Source: an uncultured Clostridia bacterium (GTDB lineage Bacteria > Bacillota > Clostridia > Christensenellales > UBA1242). Taken from it: a DNA stretch of 64,000 bases. The first letter of the stretch is position 1. Each line of letters starts with the position of its first letter. The translations under genes and the position numbers were made by a program. Under the pieces are notes generated by a model that searched no databases, was not told the origin of the DNA, and saw only the letters and a program-made list of their open reading frames with translations. This document shows positions 33,795 to 42,476 of this stretch, piece by piece. Location: contig CAKVHE010000001.1 of the NCBI GenBank assembly GCA_934747885.1, forward strand, positions 496,001 to 560,000, read 5' to 3'.

Positions 33795-34634
33795 TTAGTT
33801 GTAAGTGTAAGTGCTTACCATATCAGAAACGCAGTTTGCGTTTATTCCAAAATAGTTAAGGCTATATTCGTCATAACGAACTTCTTTTACCAGAACAAAG
33901 TCGCTAGTGACGGTAAATACAAATTTTATGCCCTTAAATTTTACTTGACCAGAAGAACCCGAATTGTACGAAATTTGTTTGCCATAAAACGGAGTCGAAG
34001 TAACGGTATCGGTGTACATTTCAAAAGTAAAAAGTCCGTTTTCTTCGCCAATAAACTTCCAATCGATTACGGTTTTGCTAGAAACAATAATTGCAGAGGT
34101 GCCGTCTGGAACAATGCCAAACTTGTTCGCATAATCGGTGCTATTGTATTCTTCTTGCTTGCCGTCATACACTACGGTATTAAGGTCGTTTTCGTCGGTA
34201 TAACGTCCGCTTTGCACCACAATTTTGTTTGGTGAATATACGGTAGAAAGGCATGCTGTGCTAACTACACTACTTGTTGAGCGCATATCTTGCGACACAA
34301 TGCCATTTTTCTTGGTAGTAAGATTTAAGGCGTCTTGCTTGAAGTTCATTATATCGGCAGAAATGGTTCCGCTAATATTTATGCTATAGTTGTCTAGTGA
34401 AAGTAATTTGTTTGATGCCACCACATAAACTTCGGCAGCGGTGAGGTCACTAGGCTTTTTGCCTTTTATGTTTATTTTGCTTGGATCATCATACAAGGCG
34501 GAAACGTCCACATCTTTTAGTGGGTCGTAGGTAAAAAGTTTGCCAGAAACAACTCCACCGGCAAAATATCCGGCAAAGGCACCAATAATACAGACCAAAG
34601 TAAAACTAATTATTTTGATAAATTTTTTTTTCAT
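33795..34634 (-). CDS. Exported protein, unknown
   Basis: A 279-residue protein with an N-terminal membrane anchor or uncleaved signal (FTLVCIIGAFAGYFAGGVVSG) and an extracytoplasmic domain rich in beta strands (DNYSINISGTISADI, SGQVKFKGIKFVFTV). No motif is recognised. It leads a two-gene operon with the 775-residue protein; a TATAAT box lies 12 nt before the ATG and no ribosome binding site is evident. Confidence 0.75.
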   Translation of the reverse strand: MKKKFIKIISFTLVCIIGAFAGYFAGGVVSGKLFTYDPLKDVDVSALYDDPSKINIKGKKPSDLTAAEVYVVASNKLLSLDNYSINISGTISADIMNFKQDALNLTTKKNGIVSQDMRSTSSVVSTACLSTVYSPNKIVVQSGRYTDENDLNTVVYDGKQEEYNSTDYANKFGIVPDGTSAIIVSSKTVIDWKFIGEENGLFTFEMYTDTVTSTPFYGKQISYNSGSSGQVKFKGIKFVFTVTSDFVLVKEVRYDEYSLNYFGINANCVSDMVSTYTYN

Positions 34635-34839
34635 AAGTGAATGTATATTATACCATAAAACTTTTTAAAAATAAAGGGGGCGCGCCAACTTTTTTGCTTT
34701 TTGTGGCAAAACTGCTTGACAAAATGCAAAAATTATGGTTAAAAATACAAAAGTCGCTTGCCAAATATTTGTTTTTTTTCATAGTATAGACTATAATAAT
34801 CAAAACCGCCATGCGGAAAAAATTTAAGGAGAGAATTTT

Positions 34840-36636
34840 ATGTGTGGAATTACTGGCTATATTGGTGACAAAGTTAGAGAAAATTTACTAGACGGATTAA
34901 GAAATTTGGAATACCGTGGTTATGACTCTGCGGGTGTTGCATATATATTAAATGGCAAAATAAGAGAGGTTAAGGCTACAGGTAAAATTGCCAAACTAGA
35001 ACAAAAACTAAGCGAAGTGGCCGAAATAGAAGAGTCAAACATAGGTATTGCGCATACAAGATGGGCGACCCACGGTGTGCCGAGTGAAAAAAATGCGCAC
35101 CCGCACTTGTCCACGGATAATAGTTTTGCAGTGGTTCATAATGGAATAATTGAAAACTTTGGCAGAATAAAGGTTGAATTAACCAAACTAGGCGCTGAGT
35201 TTAAAAGTGACACGGACACCGAAGTGGTGGCAAATTTACTACAATTTATAAGTGGAAAAACGACGCTGGAGAAGTTAATAAACGCGGCGCAAAAATTGGT
35301 AGGAAGCTATGCGCTGGCTTGCCTTTCGGAAACTGAGCCAAACAAAATATTTTTAGCAAAAAACAAAACCCCACTTTATGTTGCGCTAAATGGCAAAAAC
35401 GCCTATGTCGGCAGCGACCCAATTTGCTTTCAGGGCAAAGCCGAACAGTATTACGCATTAGAAGATGGTGAGTTTGCAGAAGTCGCTTCGGGAAGTGTCT
35501 TATTTTATAACGCAAACGGGCAAATAGAAAAAGCGCCATTAAAAATAGATAAGTTTGAAAACTCTGCGGGGAAAGAAAACTATCCGCATTTTATGTTAAA
35601 AGAAATAAAAGAAGAACCGTTGGTGCTGGATAGAGTGCTGAAAACTTATAAAGACAACAACCCGTTTGCCTTTTTGGATAAAGAGATGGTAAAGCAAATA
35701 AAAGAGGTGGTGCTAATTGGTTGCGGAACCGCCTACCACGCCGGACTTATGGGGGCGCAATATCTTGAAAAAATTGCGCGCATAAAAGCAAAAGCCGTGA
35801 TTGCAAGCGAGTACCGTTACTCTTTTCCGGTAATAGAAGACGGCACCCTATTTATTTTTGTAAGTCAAAGCGGCGAAACAGCGGATACCTTGGCGTGTTT
35901 AAATTTGGCAGAAAAAGCAAATGCCAAGTCTGTGGCATTAACCAATGTACTTTATAGCACACTTGCCAAAAAATGTGATAAAATTTTGCCGGTGTGCGCG
36001 GGGCCAGAAATTGCGGTTGCATCTACCAAAGCATATACGTGTCAAATTGCCGAACTTTATATGCTGGCCATGCATATAAAGGCAATAAAAGAAAACGTAA
36101 CAATAGACTACTACAAAAAAATAGAAGAAGCAAAACAAGCCCTAACGCAAATAGACGAAGAGAGCATAAAAGCTTTGGCAGAAGAAATTAAAGATAGTGA
36201 TAAGGTTTTCTTTATCGGTAGACAATATGATTACATCACTGCCGAAGAAGGCTCGCTAAAACTTAAAGAAATTTCGTATATAAATTCGTCTGCGCACGCA
36301 AGTGGTGAATTAAAGCACGGCTTTTTGGCATTGATAGAAAACAATACGCCGCTTTTTGCCATAATGACTCAAAAGGACTTGCTAGACAAAACGCTAAACG
36401 GTGCAAATGAAGCGGTGAGCCGTGGCGCCAAACTTATTGCCGTTACCAATTGGGGCGAAGAACTTGCCGAAGCACACGGCATTTGGCAAACCATAAAATT
36501 GCCAAACCTAGATGCGGAAGTTATGCCAATTGTGACAATTGAAGTCTTTCAACTTTTGGGCTATTATGTTAGCACCTTTAAAGGCTTAGACCCGGACAAA
36601 CCACGAAACCTTGCAAAAAGCGTTACCGTTGAGTAA
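34840..36636 (+). CDS. glmS: Glutamine-fructose-6-phosphate aminotransferase
   Basis: GlmS makes glucosamine-6-phosphate, the entry to peptidoglycan amino sugars. The N-terminal glutaminase has catalytic Cys2 (MCGITGYIG) and the usual loop HTRWATHG; two SIS domains follow (SQSGETADT near 350) with the C-terminal DPDKPRNLAKSVTVE. 598 aa, normal. AAGGAGAG precedes the ATG. The leader shows no glmS ribozyme. Confidence 0.97.
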   Translation: MCGITGYIGDKVRENLLDGLRNLEYRGYDSAGVAYILNGKIREVKATGKIAKLEQKLSEVAEIEESNIGIAHTRWATHGVPSEKNAHPHLSTDNSFAVVHNGIIENFGRIKVELTKLGAEFKSDTDTEVVANLLQFISGKTTLEKLINAAQKLVGSYALACLSETEPNKIFLAKNKTPLYVALNGKNAYVGSDPICFQGKAEQYYALEDGEFAEVASGSVLFYNANGQIEKAPLKIDKFENSAGKENYPHFMLKEIKEEPLVLDRVLKTYKDNNPFAFLDKEMVKQIKEVVLIGCGTAYHAGLMGAQYLEKIARIKAKAVIASEYRYSFPVIEDGTLFIFVSQSGETADTLACLNLAEKANAKSVALTNVLYSTLAKKCDKILPVCAGPEIAVASTKAYTCQIAELYMLAMHIKAIKENVTIDYYKKIEEAKQALTQIDEESIKALAEEIKDSDKVFFIGRQYDYITAEEGSLKLKEISYINSSAHASGELKHGFLALIENNTPLFAIMTQKDLLDKTLNGANEAVSRGAKLIAVTNWGEELAEAHGIWQTIKLPNLDAEVMPIVTIEVFQLLGYYVSTFKGLDPDKPRNLAKSVTVE

Positions 36637-36707
36637 TTATTTTTAAAAAACAATTTACAATTACCTAAAAATTTGTTAAAATAAGAAAAAAGTTTTAGGA
36701 GAAAAAT

Positions 36708-37037
36708 ATGTCGCATCACGAAGTAAAAGGCAACGGCCTTGCCGACATCTTGGGTATTCTTGCAGAAACAATTGCATTTTTAACAATAGCGCTTTTTGCT
36801 GTACTATTAGTTAACGCAAACTGGCCATTTATAACCGATTCAGGTTTATTAAATGTGCTAAACGTACTAAAATTTTATGCACCATTAGCACTTTTGTTGG
36901 TTGTTGGTTTGCAAGTTACTTCCAAGCAACCATTTATAGTGCGCATCGTGTACTATGTGGTTATGGCAGCCATTATCATTTTCCAATTTTTCCCTGGCAC
37001 TTGGGAAAACTTTATTGGAATTGTAGCCAAAATTTAA
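36708..37037 (+). CDS. Small three-helix membrane protein
   Basis: A 109-residue protein with three to four hydrophobic segments (about 15-35, 45-65, 75-95) and a short hydrophilic N-terminus. No family is known to me. AGGAG precedes the ATG. A promoter-like TTTACA, 17 bp, TAAAAT lies upstream. Similar in size and topology to the gene at 28.6 kb. Confidence 0.7.
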   Translation: MSHHEVKGNGLADILGILAETIAFLTIALFAVLLVNANWPFITDSGLLNVLNVLKFYAPLALLLVVGLQVTSKQPFIVRIVYYVVMAAIIIFQFFPGTWENFIGIVAKI

Positions 37038-37070
37038 CAAAACAAGCGACCCAAAAGGTCGCTTAAATTT

Positions 37071-37160
37071 GGAGAGTTGTCCGAGTGGTTTAAGGTGCAC
37101 CCCTGGAAAGGGTGTGTTGGTGAAAGTCGACCGGCAGTTCGAATCTGCCACTCTCCGCCA
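37071..37160 (+). tRNA. tRNA-Ser (anticodon GGA)
   Basis: A 90-nt class II tRNA: acceptor GGAGAGT...ACTCTCC, anticodon loop CTGGAAA (GGA), a long variable arm, T-loop TTCGAAT and an encoded CCA. Its last 24 nt are repeated about 290 bp downstream. Confidence 0.95.
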
Positions 37161-37226
37161 AATAAAAGACTCTGCAAACGCAGGGTCTTTTATTTGGCGA
37201 AAATGCAAATTTGGCTTGGGGTCGAC
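37137..37226 (+). repeat. Direct repeat copy A: tRNA-Ser 3' end plus downstream hairpin
   Basis: From the T-loop GTTCGAATCTGCCACTCTCC through a hairpin ending in GGGTCTTTTATTTGGCG and on to GTCGAC. The hairpin (AAATAAAAGAC...GTCTTTTATTT) is probably the tRNA terminator. Confidence 0.85.
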
Positions 37227-37427
37227 TATGCTAGCGAGATGGTTGTTTAACAAAATAAAAGCGTAAAAAAAGGAAGCAGATAAGCCTAAATTTTTGAGAT
37301 AAAATTGACTTGATCGGCGATGGCTGAGTGACCTCGCCAGAAGCCAAGCAAAACAATTTTAGCCAAAAAGAAGGTTTATATGCGTCTATAATAGCCGCTT
37401 TGACAAAGGCAAAGCGGAAGTGTTTTT

Positions 37428-37517
37428 GTTCGAATCTGCCACTCTCCGCCAATCAAAAAGCCCTGCGAGCCGCAGGGTCTTTTATTTGGCGAAAATGCAA
37501 ATTTGGCTTAGGTCGAC
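37428..37517 (+). repeat. Direct repeat copy B
   Basis: Same length (90 bp) and nearly the same sequence as copy A: the 24-nt tRNA end is identical, the hairpin stem differs at a few bases, and the following 30 or so bases to GTCGAC are almost identical. No complete tRNA is attached. The 200 bp between copies contain no gene but include the inverted repeat CCGCTTTG/CAAAGCGG (37395-37417). Confidence 0.85.
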
Positions 37518-37526
37518 AGTGGTAGT

Positions 37527-37620
37527 TATTGCATAAATCCTGACGGATTTATGCAATAAGCCCGTTGGGCTTATGCAATAGGCTGGCGCCTATGCAACTT
37601 TAACTCTTTGCGTTAAAGTT
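37527..37620. repeat. Array of four consecutive stem-loops
   Basis: Four perfect inverted repeats lie nearly end to end: 37527-37558 (14-bp arms around TGAC), 37556-37574 (ATAAGCCC), 37578-37593 (ATAGGC) and 37596-37620 (AACTTTAAC). The links between the first three read ATGCAATA. No open frame covers them; together with the repeats upstream they fill the 530-bp gap between tRNA-Ser and lysS. Confidence 0.8.
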
Positions 37621-37683
37621 ACGGATAAAAAACAAAAGCGCATTACAAACTGAGCAACTTTTTTACTTTACTTTCTTTTCCAA

Positions 37684-37711
37684 ATAAAAACGCCCCGCGG
37701 TTCGCGGGGCG
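37684..37711 (-). terminator. Terminator of lysS
   Basis: CGCCCCGCG, a three-base loop, CGCGGGGCG, then on the minus strand T5 and more T-rich sequence. Confidence 0.92.
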
Positions 37712-37716
37712 TAGAT

Positions 37717-39207
37717 TTATTTAATTGGTTTCATGGTTGGGAAGAGTAGTACATCGCGAATGGTGGTGCTGCCGGTAAGTAGCATTACCAAACGGTCAAC
37801 GCCAAGCCCCAAACCGCCCGTTGGAGGCATACCATATTCTAGTGCAGTAACAAAGTCTTCGTCAACTTCGGCGTTGATGCCTTGTGCCTTGCGTTCGCGT
37901 ACTTGTGCTTCAAAGCGTTCGCGTTGGTCAATTGGGTCATTAAGTTCACTAAATGCGTTGCCCATTTCCATGCCGCACATAAAGTACTCAAAGCGTTCGG
38001 TAAACATTTTGTCTTCTGGTTTGCGTTTTGCAAGTGGCGAAACTTCTACCGGATAATCATAAATTATGGTTGGTTGGATTAAGTTGTCTTCGGCATAAGC
38101 TTCAAAGAAGGCTGAAAGAATTTCACCTTTGGTAGACTTTGCACCGTTTTCTAGTTCAAGATGGTGTTTTTTGGCTTCTGCAAGCGCATCTGCGTCGGTT
38201 TTCCAGTTATCAAAGTCTACACCGGCATACTTTTTAACGGCTTCTTTCATGGTAAGTCTTGCCCATGGTTTTAGCATATCAATTTTGTGCTCGCCAAAGG
38301 TAATAGGCTCGGTGCCGCAAACTTTTTCTGCCAAAAACTTGTACATTTTTTCAATAAAGTCCATCATCTCAAAGTAGTTGGCGTATGCTTGATACATCTC
38401 AATTGAAGTAAATTCTGGGTTGTGGTTTTTGTCCATACCTTCATTACGGAAAATACGACCAATTTCATAAACTTTTTCCATACCGCCAACAATTAAGCGC
38501 TTTAAGTATAGTTCCGTTTCTATGCGCAAGTACATATCAATGCCAAGCGAGTTGTGGTGAGTTTTGAAAGGTCTTGCCGAAGCGCCGATTTCTAGTGTGT
38601 TTAAAATTGGGGTATCAACTTCTATAAATCCGTGCTTGTCCATATATTGACGAATTAACGAAATAATTTGACTACGCTTTTTAAAGGTATCCAAAACTTC
38701 TGGGTTCATAATAAGGTCAAGTTCACGATGACGGTATCTTGCGTCGTTGTCTTTAAATCCATTATATTTTTCTGGCAAAGGCAATAAAGATTTGCTAAGC
38801 AAAGTTAGGCTCAAAACTTCAACGGTTAGTTCACCGGTGTGGGTGACAAATGGTTTGCCAACAATGCCCACAATATCGCCAATATCCAATTTTTTAAAAG
38901 CGGCATATTCTTCTTCGCCAAGATTGTCGCGCTTTACATAAAGTTGAATTTTGCCAGTGCGGTCGCTAATATGTGCAAAACTTGCTTTGCCCATAACTCT
39001 ACGGCTCATTAGTCTGCCTGCAAGCGAAACCTTTTTGCCGGTTGCTTTTTCGGGGTTTGCGAGCAAATCTTCTGCGTGAGCGGTTTGTTTAAAACTTGTA
39101 ATTTCGTAAGGGTTTTTGCCCGCCTCAATAAGACGGTTAAGTTTTTCACGCCTTACAACAATTTCCTTTGTGCTGTCAAATTGTTCTTCGTTTTGTTGTA
39201 CGTCCAT
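37717..39207 (-). CDS. lysS: Lysyl-tRNA synthetase (class II)
   Basis: A 496-residue class IIb synthetase: N-terminal OB-fold anticodon domain (KVSLAGRLMSRRVMGKASF), motif 2 GRIFRNEGMDKNHNPEF and motif 3 GLGLGVDRLVMLLTGS are intact. It charges tRNA-Lys in the cytosol. AGGAG precedes the ATG. Monocistronic with its own terminator. Confidence 0.97.
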   Translation of the reverse strand: MDVQQNEEQFDSTKEIVVRREKLNRLIEAGKNPYEITSFKQTAHAEDLLANPEKATGKKVSLAGRLMSRRVMGKASFAHISDRTGKIQLYVKRDNLGEEEYAAFKKLDIGDIVGIVGKPFVTHTGELTVEVLSLTLLSKSLLPLPEKYNGFKDNDARYRHRELDLIMNPEVLDTFKKRSQIISLIRQYMDKHGFIEVDTPILNTLEIGASARPFKTHHNSLGIDMYLRIETELYLKRLIVGGMEKVYEIGRIFRNEGMDKNHNPEFTSIEMYQAYANYFEMMDFIEKMYKFLAEKVCGTEPITFGEHKIDMLKPWARLTMKEAVKKYAGVDFDNWKTDADALAEAKKHHLELENGAKSTKGEILSAFFEAYAEDNLIQPTIIYDYPVEVSPLAKRKPEDKMFTERFEYFMCGMEMGNAFSELNDPIDQRERFEAQVRERKAQGINAEVDEDFVTALEYGMPPTGGLGLGVDRLVMLLTGSTTIRDVLLFPTMKPIK

Positions 39208-39280
39208 AACATTATCTCCTAAATTTGTATTATTGTAGCATTTTTTGTGGTTGTTGTCAACACGGCTAGTTGGCTTTTTG

Positions 39281-39309
39281 TTGATAATTTGCGCGCCTTG
39301 CGGTATAAT
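39281..39309 (+). promoter_or_regulatory. Promoter of the glycosyltransferase gene, leaderless arrangement
   Basis: TTGATA (39281-39286), 17 bp, TATAAT (39304-39309), 6 nt, ATG. No ribosome binding site. Confidence 0.7.
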
Positions 39310-39315
39310 TAAATT

Positions 39316-40458
39316 ATGAGCAAATTAAAAGTTTTGATGTTTAGTGACTCGTTTTATCCAACCACAGGTGGACGAGAACGGGTAATTGATGAGCAAATGA
39401 AGGCGTTATCACCACTGGTGGACATAACACTAGTGTGCCCCAAAGGCAAGTTTGATGACGCTACGCTGCCGTACAAGGTTTACCGAACCAAAGGCATAAG
39501 TTTTCCACATCTTGGCACCAACGCCATTGTGGATAAGCGCCTTAAAAAGTTTACCAAAAGTAACTTGCCGGATGTAATTTATGTTCAGACCAAATATGCA
39601 CTTGCAAGTTATGCTTTAAAACTAAAAAAGAAATATGGCGTGCCGTTAGTATTTGCTTGTCACACCGATTACGAAGCCGTGTACAAGCAAACGGTTGGCA
39701 TTTTTGCAAAGCCCGCCATAAAAGCGGTTGTAAAAAAACTAAATGGTGCTGATTTGGTTATTGCTGTTTCAAACTTTTTAAAACAAAAACTAATAAAACT
39801 TGGCGTAAAAACGTCAATAAAAGTAGTGCCAAACGGCACAATAGCAAACGCCGAATTTTTGGCAAATCAAGCCAACTACTTGATGGCGGTAAAGCAAAAG
39901 TATGAACTTTTTGGTGTAAACAATTTGCTTTTGTATGTTGGTAGGGTAGAAGATAAAAAAAATGTGGCATTTATGTTCTCGGCGCTTGCAGATGTAAAAC
40001 AGGTTTACAAAACCAACTTCAAACTTTTGCTCGCTGGCAAGGTAGAACAAAAAAAATATTACAAACTAGCAAAGAAACTAAAAATAGACGATTCCGTTAT
40101 GTTTTTAGGTGAAATAAAAAGCAAGCCCGAACTTTTGGCGCTTTACACCTTGGCAGATTTGTTATTGTCGCCAACCATTGCCGATACCTACAACTTGGTG
40201 GTGGACGAAGCCGGACTATGCAAAACACCATCAGCTATTGTTACCGGTACGCCAATGGCAGAACGAATTGTTAACGAGCAAAACGGAATTGTTAGCAATT
40301 TGGACAAAGCGGAATATGCCCAAAAAATATTTTTGTTTTTAAAAAATAAAAAAGATATGGCTTTGCTAGGCGAAAATGCATATAACACCTTGCCCAAAAA
40401 ATATGACCAAATTGCAAAAACCATTTTAGACCTTTTTGAAAAGCAGGTAAAAAGGTAA
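39316..40458 (+). CDS. GT4-family glycosyltransferase
   Basis: A 380-residue GT-B enzyme. The N-terminal acceptor domain begins VLMFSDSFYPTTGGRERVI, and the C-terminal donor domain has YVGRVEDKKN, VMFLGEIKSKPELLALYTLAD and the EX7E-like region DTYNLVVDEAGLCKTPSAIV. Closest in style to lipid or surface-glycan glucosyl/mannosyltransferases; the substrate is not predictable. A hairpin terminator follows. Predicted leaderless. Confidence 0.92.
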   Translation: MSKLKVLMFSDSFYPTTGGRERVIDEQMKALSPLVDITLVCPKGKFDDATLPYKVYRTKGISFPHLGTNAIVDKRLKKFTKSNLPDVIYVQTKYALASYALKLKKKYGVPLVFACHTDYEAVYKQTVGIFAKPAIKAVVKKLNGADLVIAVSNFLKQKLIKLGVKTSIKVVPNGTIANAEFLANQANYLMAVKQKYELFGVNNLLLYVGRVEDKKNVAFMFSALADVKQVYKTNFKLLLAGKVEQKKYYKLAKKLKIDDSVMFLGEIKSKPELLALYTLADLLLSPTIADTYNLVVDEAGLCKTPSAIVTGTPMAERIVNEQNGIVSNLDKAEYAQKIFLFLKNKKDMALLGENAYNTLPKKYDQIAKTILDLFEKQVKR

Positions 40459-40467
40459 AAGTAAACT

Positions 40468-40490
40468 AGCCAACCAGTCGGTTGGCTTTT
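40468..40490. terminator. Intrinsic terminator
   Basis: AGCCAACC, loop AGTC, GGTTGGCT, then T3, between convergent genes. Confidence 0.8.
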
Positions 40491-40504
40491 GTTAGGCTTA
40501 GCGG

Positions 40505-40810
40505 TTAGTTGTCTTTTAGCAGACTAATTATGGCTTGTTTTTTGGTTGGACTAACTTTTTTGAGAAGTTCGATAATTTCCTTATCGTTTTTGTATTCGTC
40601 CATATTGTAGTAAAAAAATTCGCTAGGTGTGCTTCCACACGTTTCAATTATATCCATAAACACTTCCAGACTTGGCAAAAAGTCGTGGCTAGTTTCCATG
40701 CGGTTGATGTAACATTGGTTCATACCCAAATCTAGCGATAGTCGGCGCGCTGAGTAATTTGCTCGGGTACGGAGCATACTAATTCTATCAATTATTTCAT
40801 CTTTATTCAT
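40505..40810 (-). CDS. XRE-family transcriptional regulator
   Basis: A 101-residue HTH protein; residues 17-40 (NYSARRLSLDLGMNQCYINRME) form the HTH. The C-terminal part (SPTKKQAIISLLKDN) is helical. It diverges from the sigma-like operon (165 bp to the next start), so it may regulate that operon and itself. The ribosome binding site is weak (GGGG at long spacing). Confidence 0.85.
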   Translation of the reverse strand: MNKDEIIDRISMLRTRANYSARRLSLDLGMNQCYINRMETSHDFLPSLEVFMDIIETCGSTPSEFFYYNMDEYKNDKEIIELLKKVSPTKKQAIISLLKDN

Positions 40811-40922
40811 CTGTACAATATCCCCTTACTTTTATAATAAGATATTTGCCACAAATGCCATTTACTATAAATACGCAAAAATACCTATAACTAGTTATTT
40901 TGTATAATTTTAGTAAATATTG

Positions 40923-40952
40923 TTGACACCTACCTTGCACCGCAGGTATAAT
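40923..40952 (+). promoter_or_regulatory. Promoter of orf148
   Basis: TTGACA (40923-40928), 18 bp, TATAAT (40947-40952). An upstream in-frame ATG falls within the -10, which decides the start at 40975. Confidence 0.75.
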
Positions 40953-40974
40953 GGAACAAAAAAGGTGGGTGAGT

Positions 40975-41421
40975 ATGCACTTTTCGGCTGGACAAGTTGG
41001 AGTACTTATTGATGAGAGCATAAAGACAATTGGCAAACTAAGAATGCAAGACCTTGCTTGTTGCATAAAGGATATGGTTAATTACGAAAAATGCCATACC
41101 TTTTATTTTTTTAACAACAATAAGCCGTCGATTATACTGTCGCGCTTAATTGGCGAATTAAAAACCGAACTTGGCGAAAATAGAGTAAGAACTGTGTTGG
41201 TGCAAAACAGTGCAAAAAAGCAAAAGCCTATAAACGGAAATTTTGATGAAAGCGTTTGCAAGTTTATAAATTACAAATATCTAAAATACGAAGAGCATGC
41301 ATTGGTGGTTTCTTGCTTGCCCTATTTGTCCAACTTTTTGTTGGTGGGCGCTGATGCTCTTTTGGCAAAAATTATGTTTTTTGCCGATGCCAGCGAGTTG
41401 CCTTATAGCATTGTTAATTAA
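40975..41421 (+). CDS. Uncharacterised protein upstream of the sigma-like pair
   Basis: A 148-residue soluble alpha/beta protein starting MHFSAGQVGVLIDESIKTIG. No family recognised; cysteines at several positions (CCIKDM, SVCKF, VVSCLP) show no metal motif. GGTGGGTGAG precedes the ATG. It lies between the divergent XRE gene and the promoter of the sigma-like pair (41 bp gap), so it may belong to the same functional unit. Confidence 0.65.
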   Translation: MHFSAGQVGVLIDESIKTIGKLRMQDLACCIKDMVNYEKCHTFYFFNNNKPSIILSRLIGELKTELGENRVRTVLVQNSAKKQKPINGNFDESVCKFINYKYLKYEEHALVVSCLPYLSNFLLVGADALLAKIMFFADASELPYSIVN

Positions 41422-41462
41422 AGTTTTTGCAAATTGCGACAAAATTTGTGCGTGTGCCCATA

Positions 41463-41491
41463 TTGACAAAATTAAGTAGCGGGCTTACAAT
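41463..41491 (+). promoter_or_regulatory. Promoter of the sigma-like operon
   Basis: TTGACA (41463-41468), 17 bp, TACAAT (41486-41491); 25 nt to the ATG with GGTGG as ribosome binding site. Confidence 0.7.
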
Positions 41492-41516
41492 AGAGAAAAA
41501 TGGGTGGTAACAAGTG

Positions 41517-42464
41517 ATGAACGCAGACTATGTGCAGCGATTAAATTTGGATCTTGACCAATTAAAAAAAGATTTCCCACAAATAAAAAGCCTAGCGCAA
41601 ACTGAGGACGAAAAATTTGTTGCGCTATTTGATGCTGTTTATGCAGGAAAGACTTGGAAACTTGAAGAACTTTTAAATCATATAAAATGCAACCATGGGC
41701 TTACCAGGGTGCAATACGACTTGCTTTTTAATACTTACAACCGCGAGCGTGCCGAAGGCAAAGATGTTGCCGAAAGTGGTGCGCTTGCTGTTTTGCTTAT
41801 GTGTCACGAATATTTTATTTTTAGAATATCCAAAAAAATATTACTTCCACCAACACATAGCCGAGATGAAATGTTTATGCGCCTAGAAATGGGTTTAAGA
41901 AAAGCGGTGGACTCTTTTGATCCGCGCAAAGGTATTTATTTTTTAAATTATGCAACACCGGTTGTTTTGCATGAAGGTTTAATTTATGTCAGGTCAAATA
42001 GGCAATATGCAACGGTAGGGCTAGAAGACAAACTAATTGCAGATGACGATAGCGGTCCTACTTACCAAGACCAATTGGCAAGCAACGAAAAAATTGTTGA
42101 AGATTATATAGAAAAAGAAATTGCGGAAATATTGTGGGCAAAAATGGGCTTTTTAAAACCGCGCGAACAATTTTGTATGCTAGCATATACCGGGAAATAT
42201 GGTAGGCCTATCACTCAAAGTGAAATTGCTAAATGCTTTGACATGGATCAAAGTATGATTAGCAAAATTATAAAAAAATGTAAACTGGCTTTAATTCAAA
42301 TGCTAGAAGATCCAAAATATATTTCGTCGGGTCGCTACCGTGCGGTTTCTAAAAATGGTAGAATTCCAAATACCAGTGTTACTGCGGACTATCATCTGCT
42401 TACCAAAGACGAATTTTGGGATATGGCAAATTCGTATGGTATAAACGAAAATCAAAACGCATAA
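41517..42464 (+). CDS. Sigma-70-like protein A
   Basis: A 315-residue protein with the layout of a sigma factor. Residues 88-160 resemble region 2: ALAVLLMCHEYF, then LRKAVDSFDPRKGIYFLNYA, which aligns with the sigma signature L-KAVDKFDP-KG-KFSTYA. Residues 204-264 resemble region 4: FLKPREQFCMLAYTGKYG followed by an HTH (ITQSEIAKCFDMDQSMISKI). An N-terminal extension of about 85 residues and a C-terminal segment ending in YHLLTKDEFWD are extra. It is a paralogue of the next gene, 12 bp away. Promoter choice or anti-sigma-type control is plausible; a functional sigma factor is not proven. Confidence 0.7.
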   Translation: MNADYVQRLNLDLDQLKKDFPQIKSLAQTEDEKFVALFDAVYAGKTWKLEELLNHIKCNHGLTRVQYDLLFNTYNRERAEGKDVAESGALAVLLMCHEYFIFRISKKILLPPTHSRDEMFMRLEMGLRKAVDSFDPRKGIYFLNYATPVVLHEGLIYVRSNRQYATVGLEDKLIADDDSGPTYQDQLASNEKIVEDYIEKEIAEILWAKMGFLKPREQFCMLAYTGKYGRPITQSEIAKCFDMDQSMISKIIKKCKLALIQMLEDPKYISSGRYRAVSKNGRIPNTSVTADYHLLTKDEFWDMANSYGINENQNA

Positions 42465-42476
42465 TAGGGGGGGCAA

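Noticed and set aside
34650..34839. glmS ribozyme in the leader of glmS
   Set aside because: The leader lacks the conserved ribozyme core and is too short and AT-rich; only a promoter and AAGGAGAG are visible.
37527..37620. CRISPR array
   Set aside because: The units are inverted repeats of different sequence with no spacers of constant length and no cas genes.
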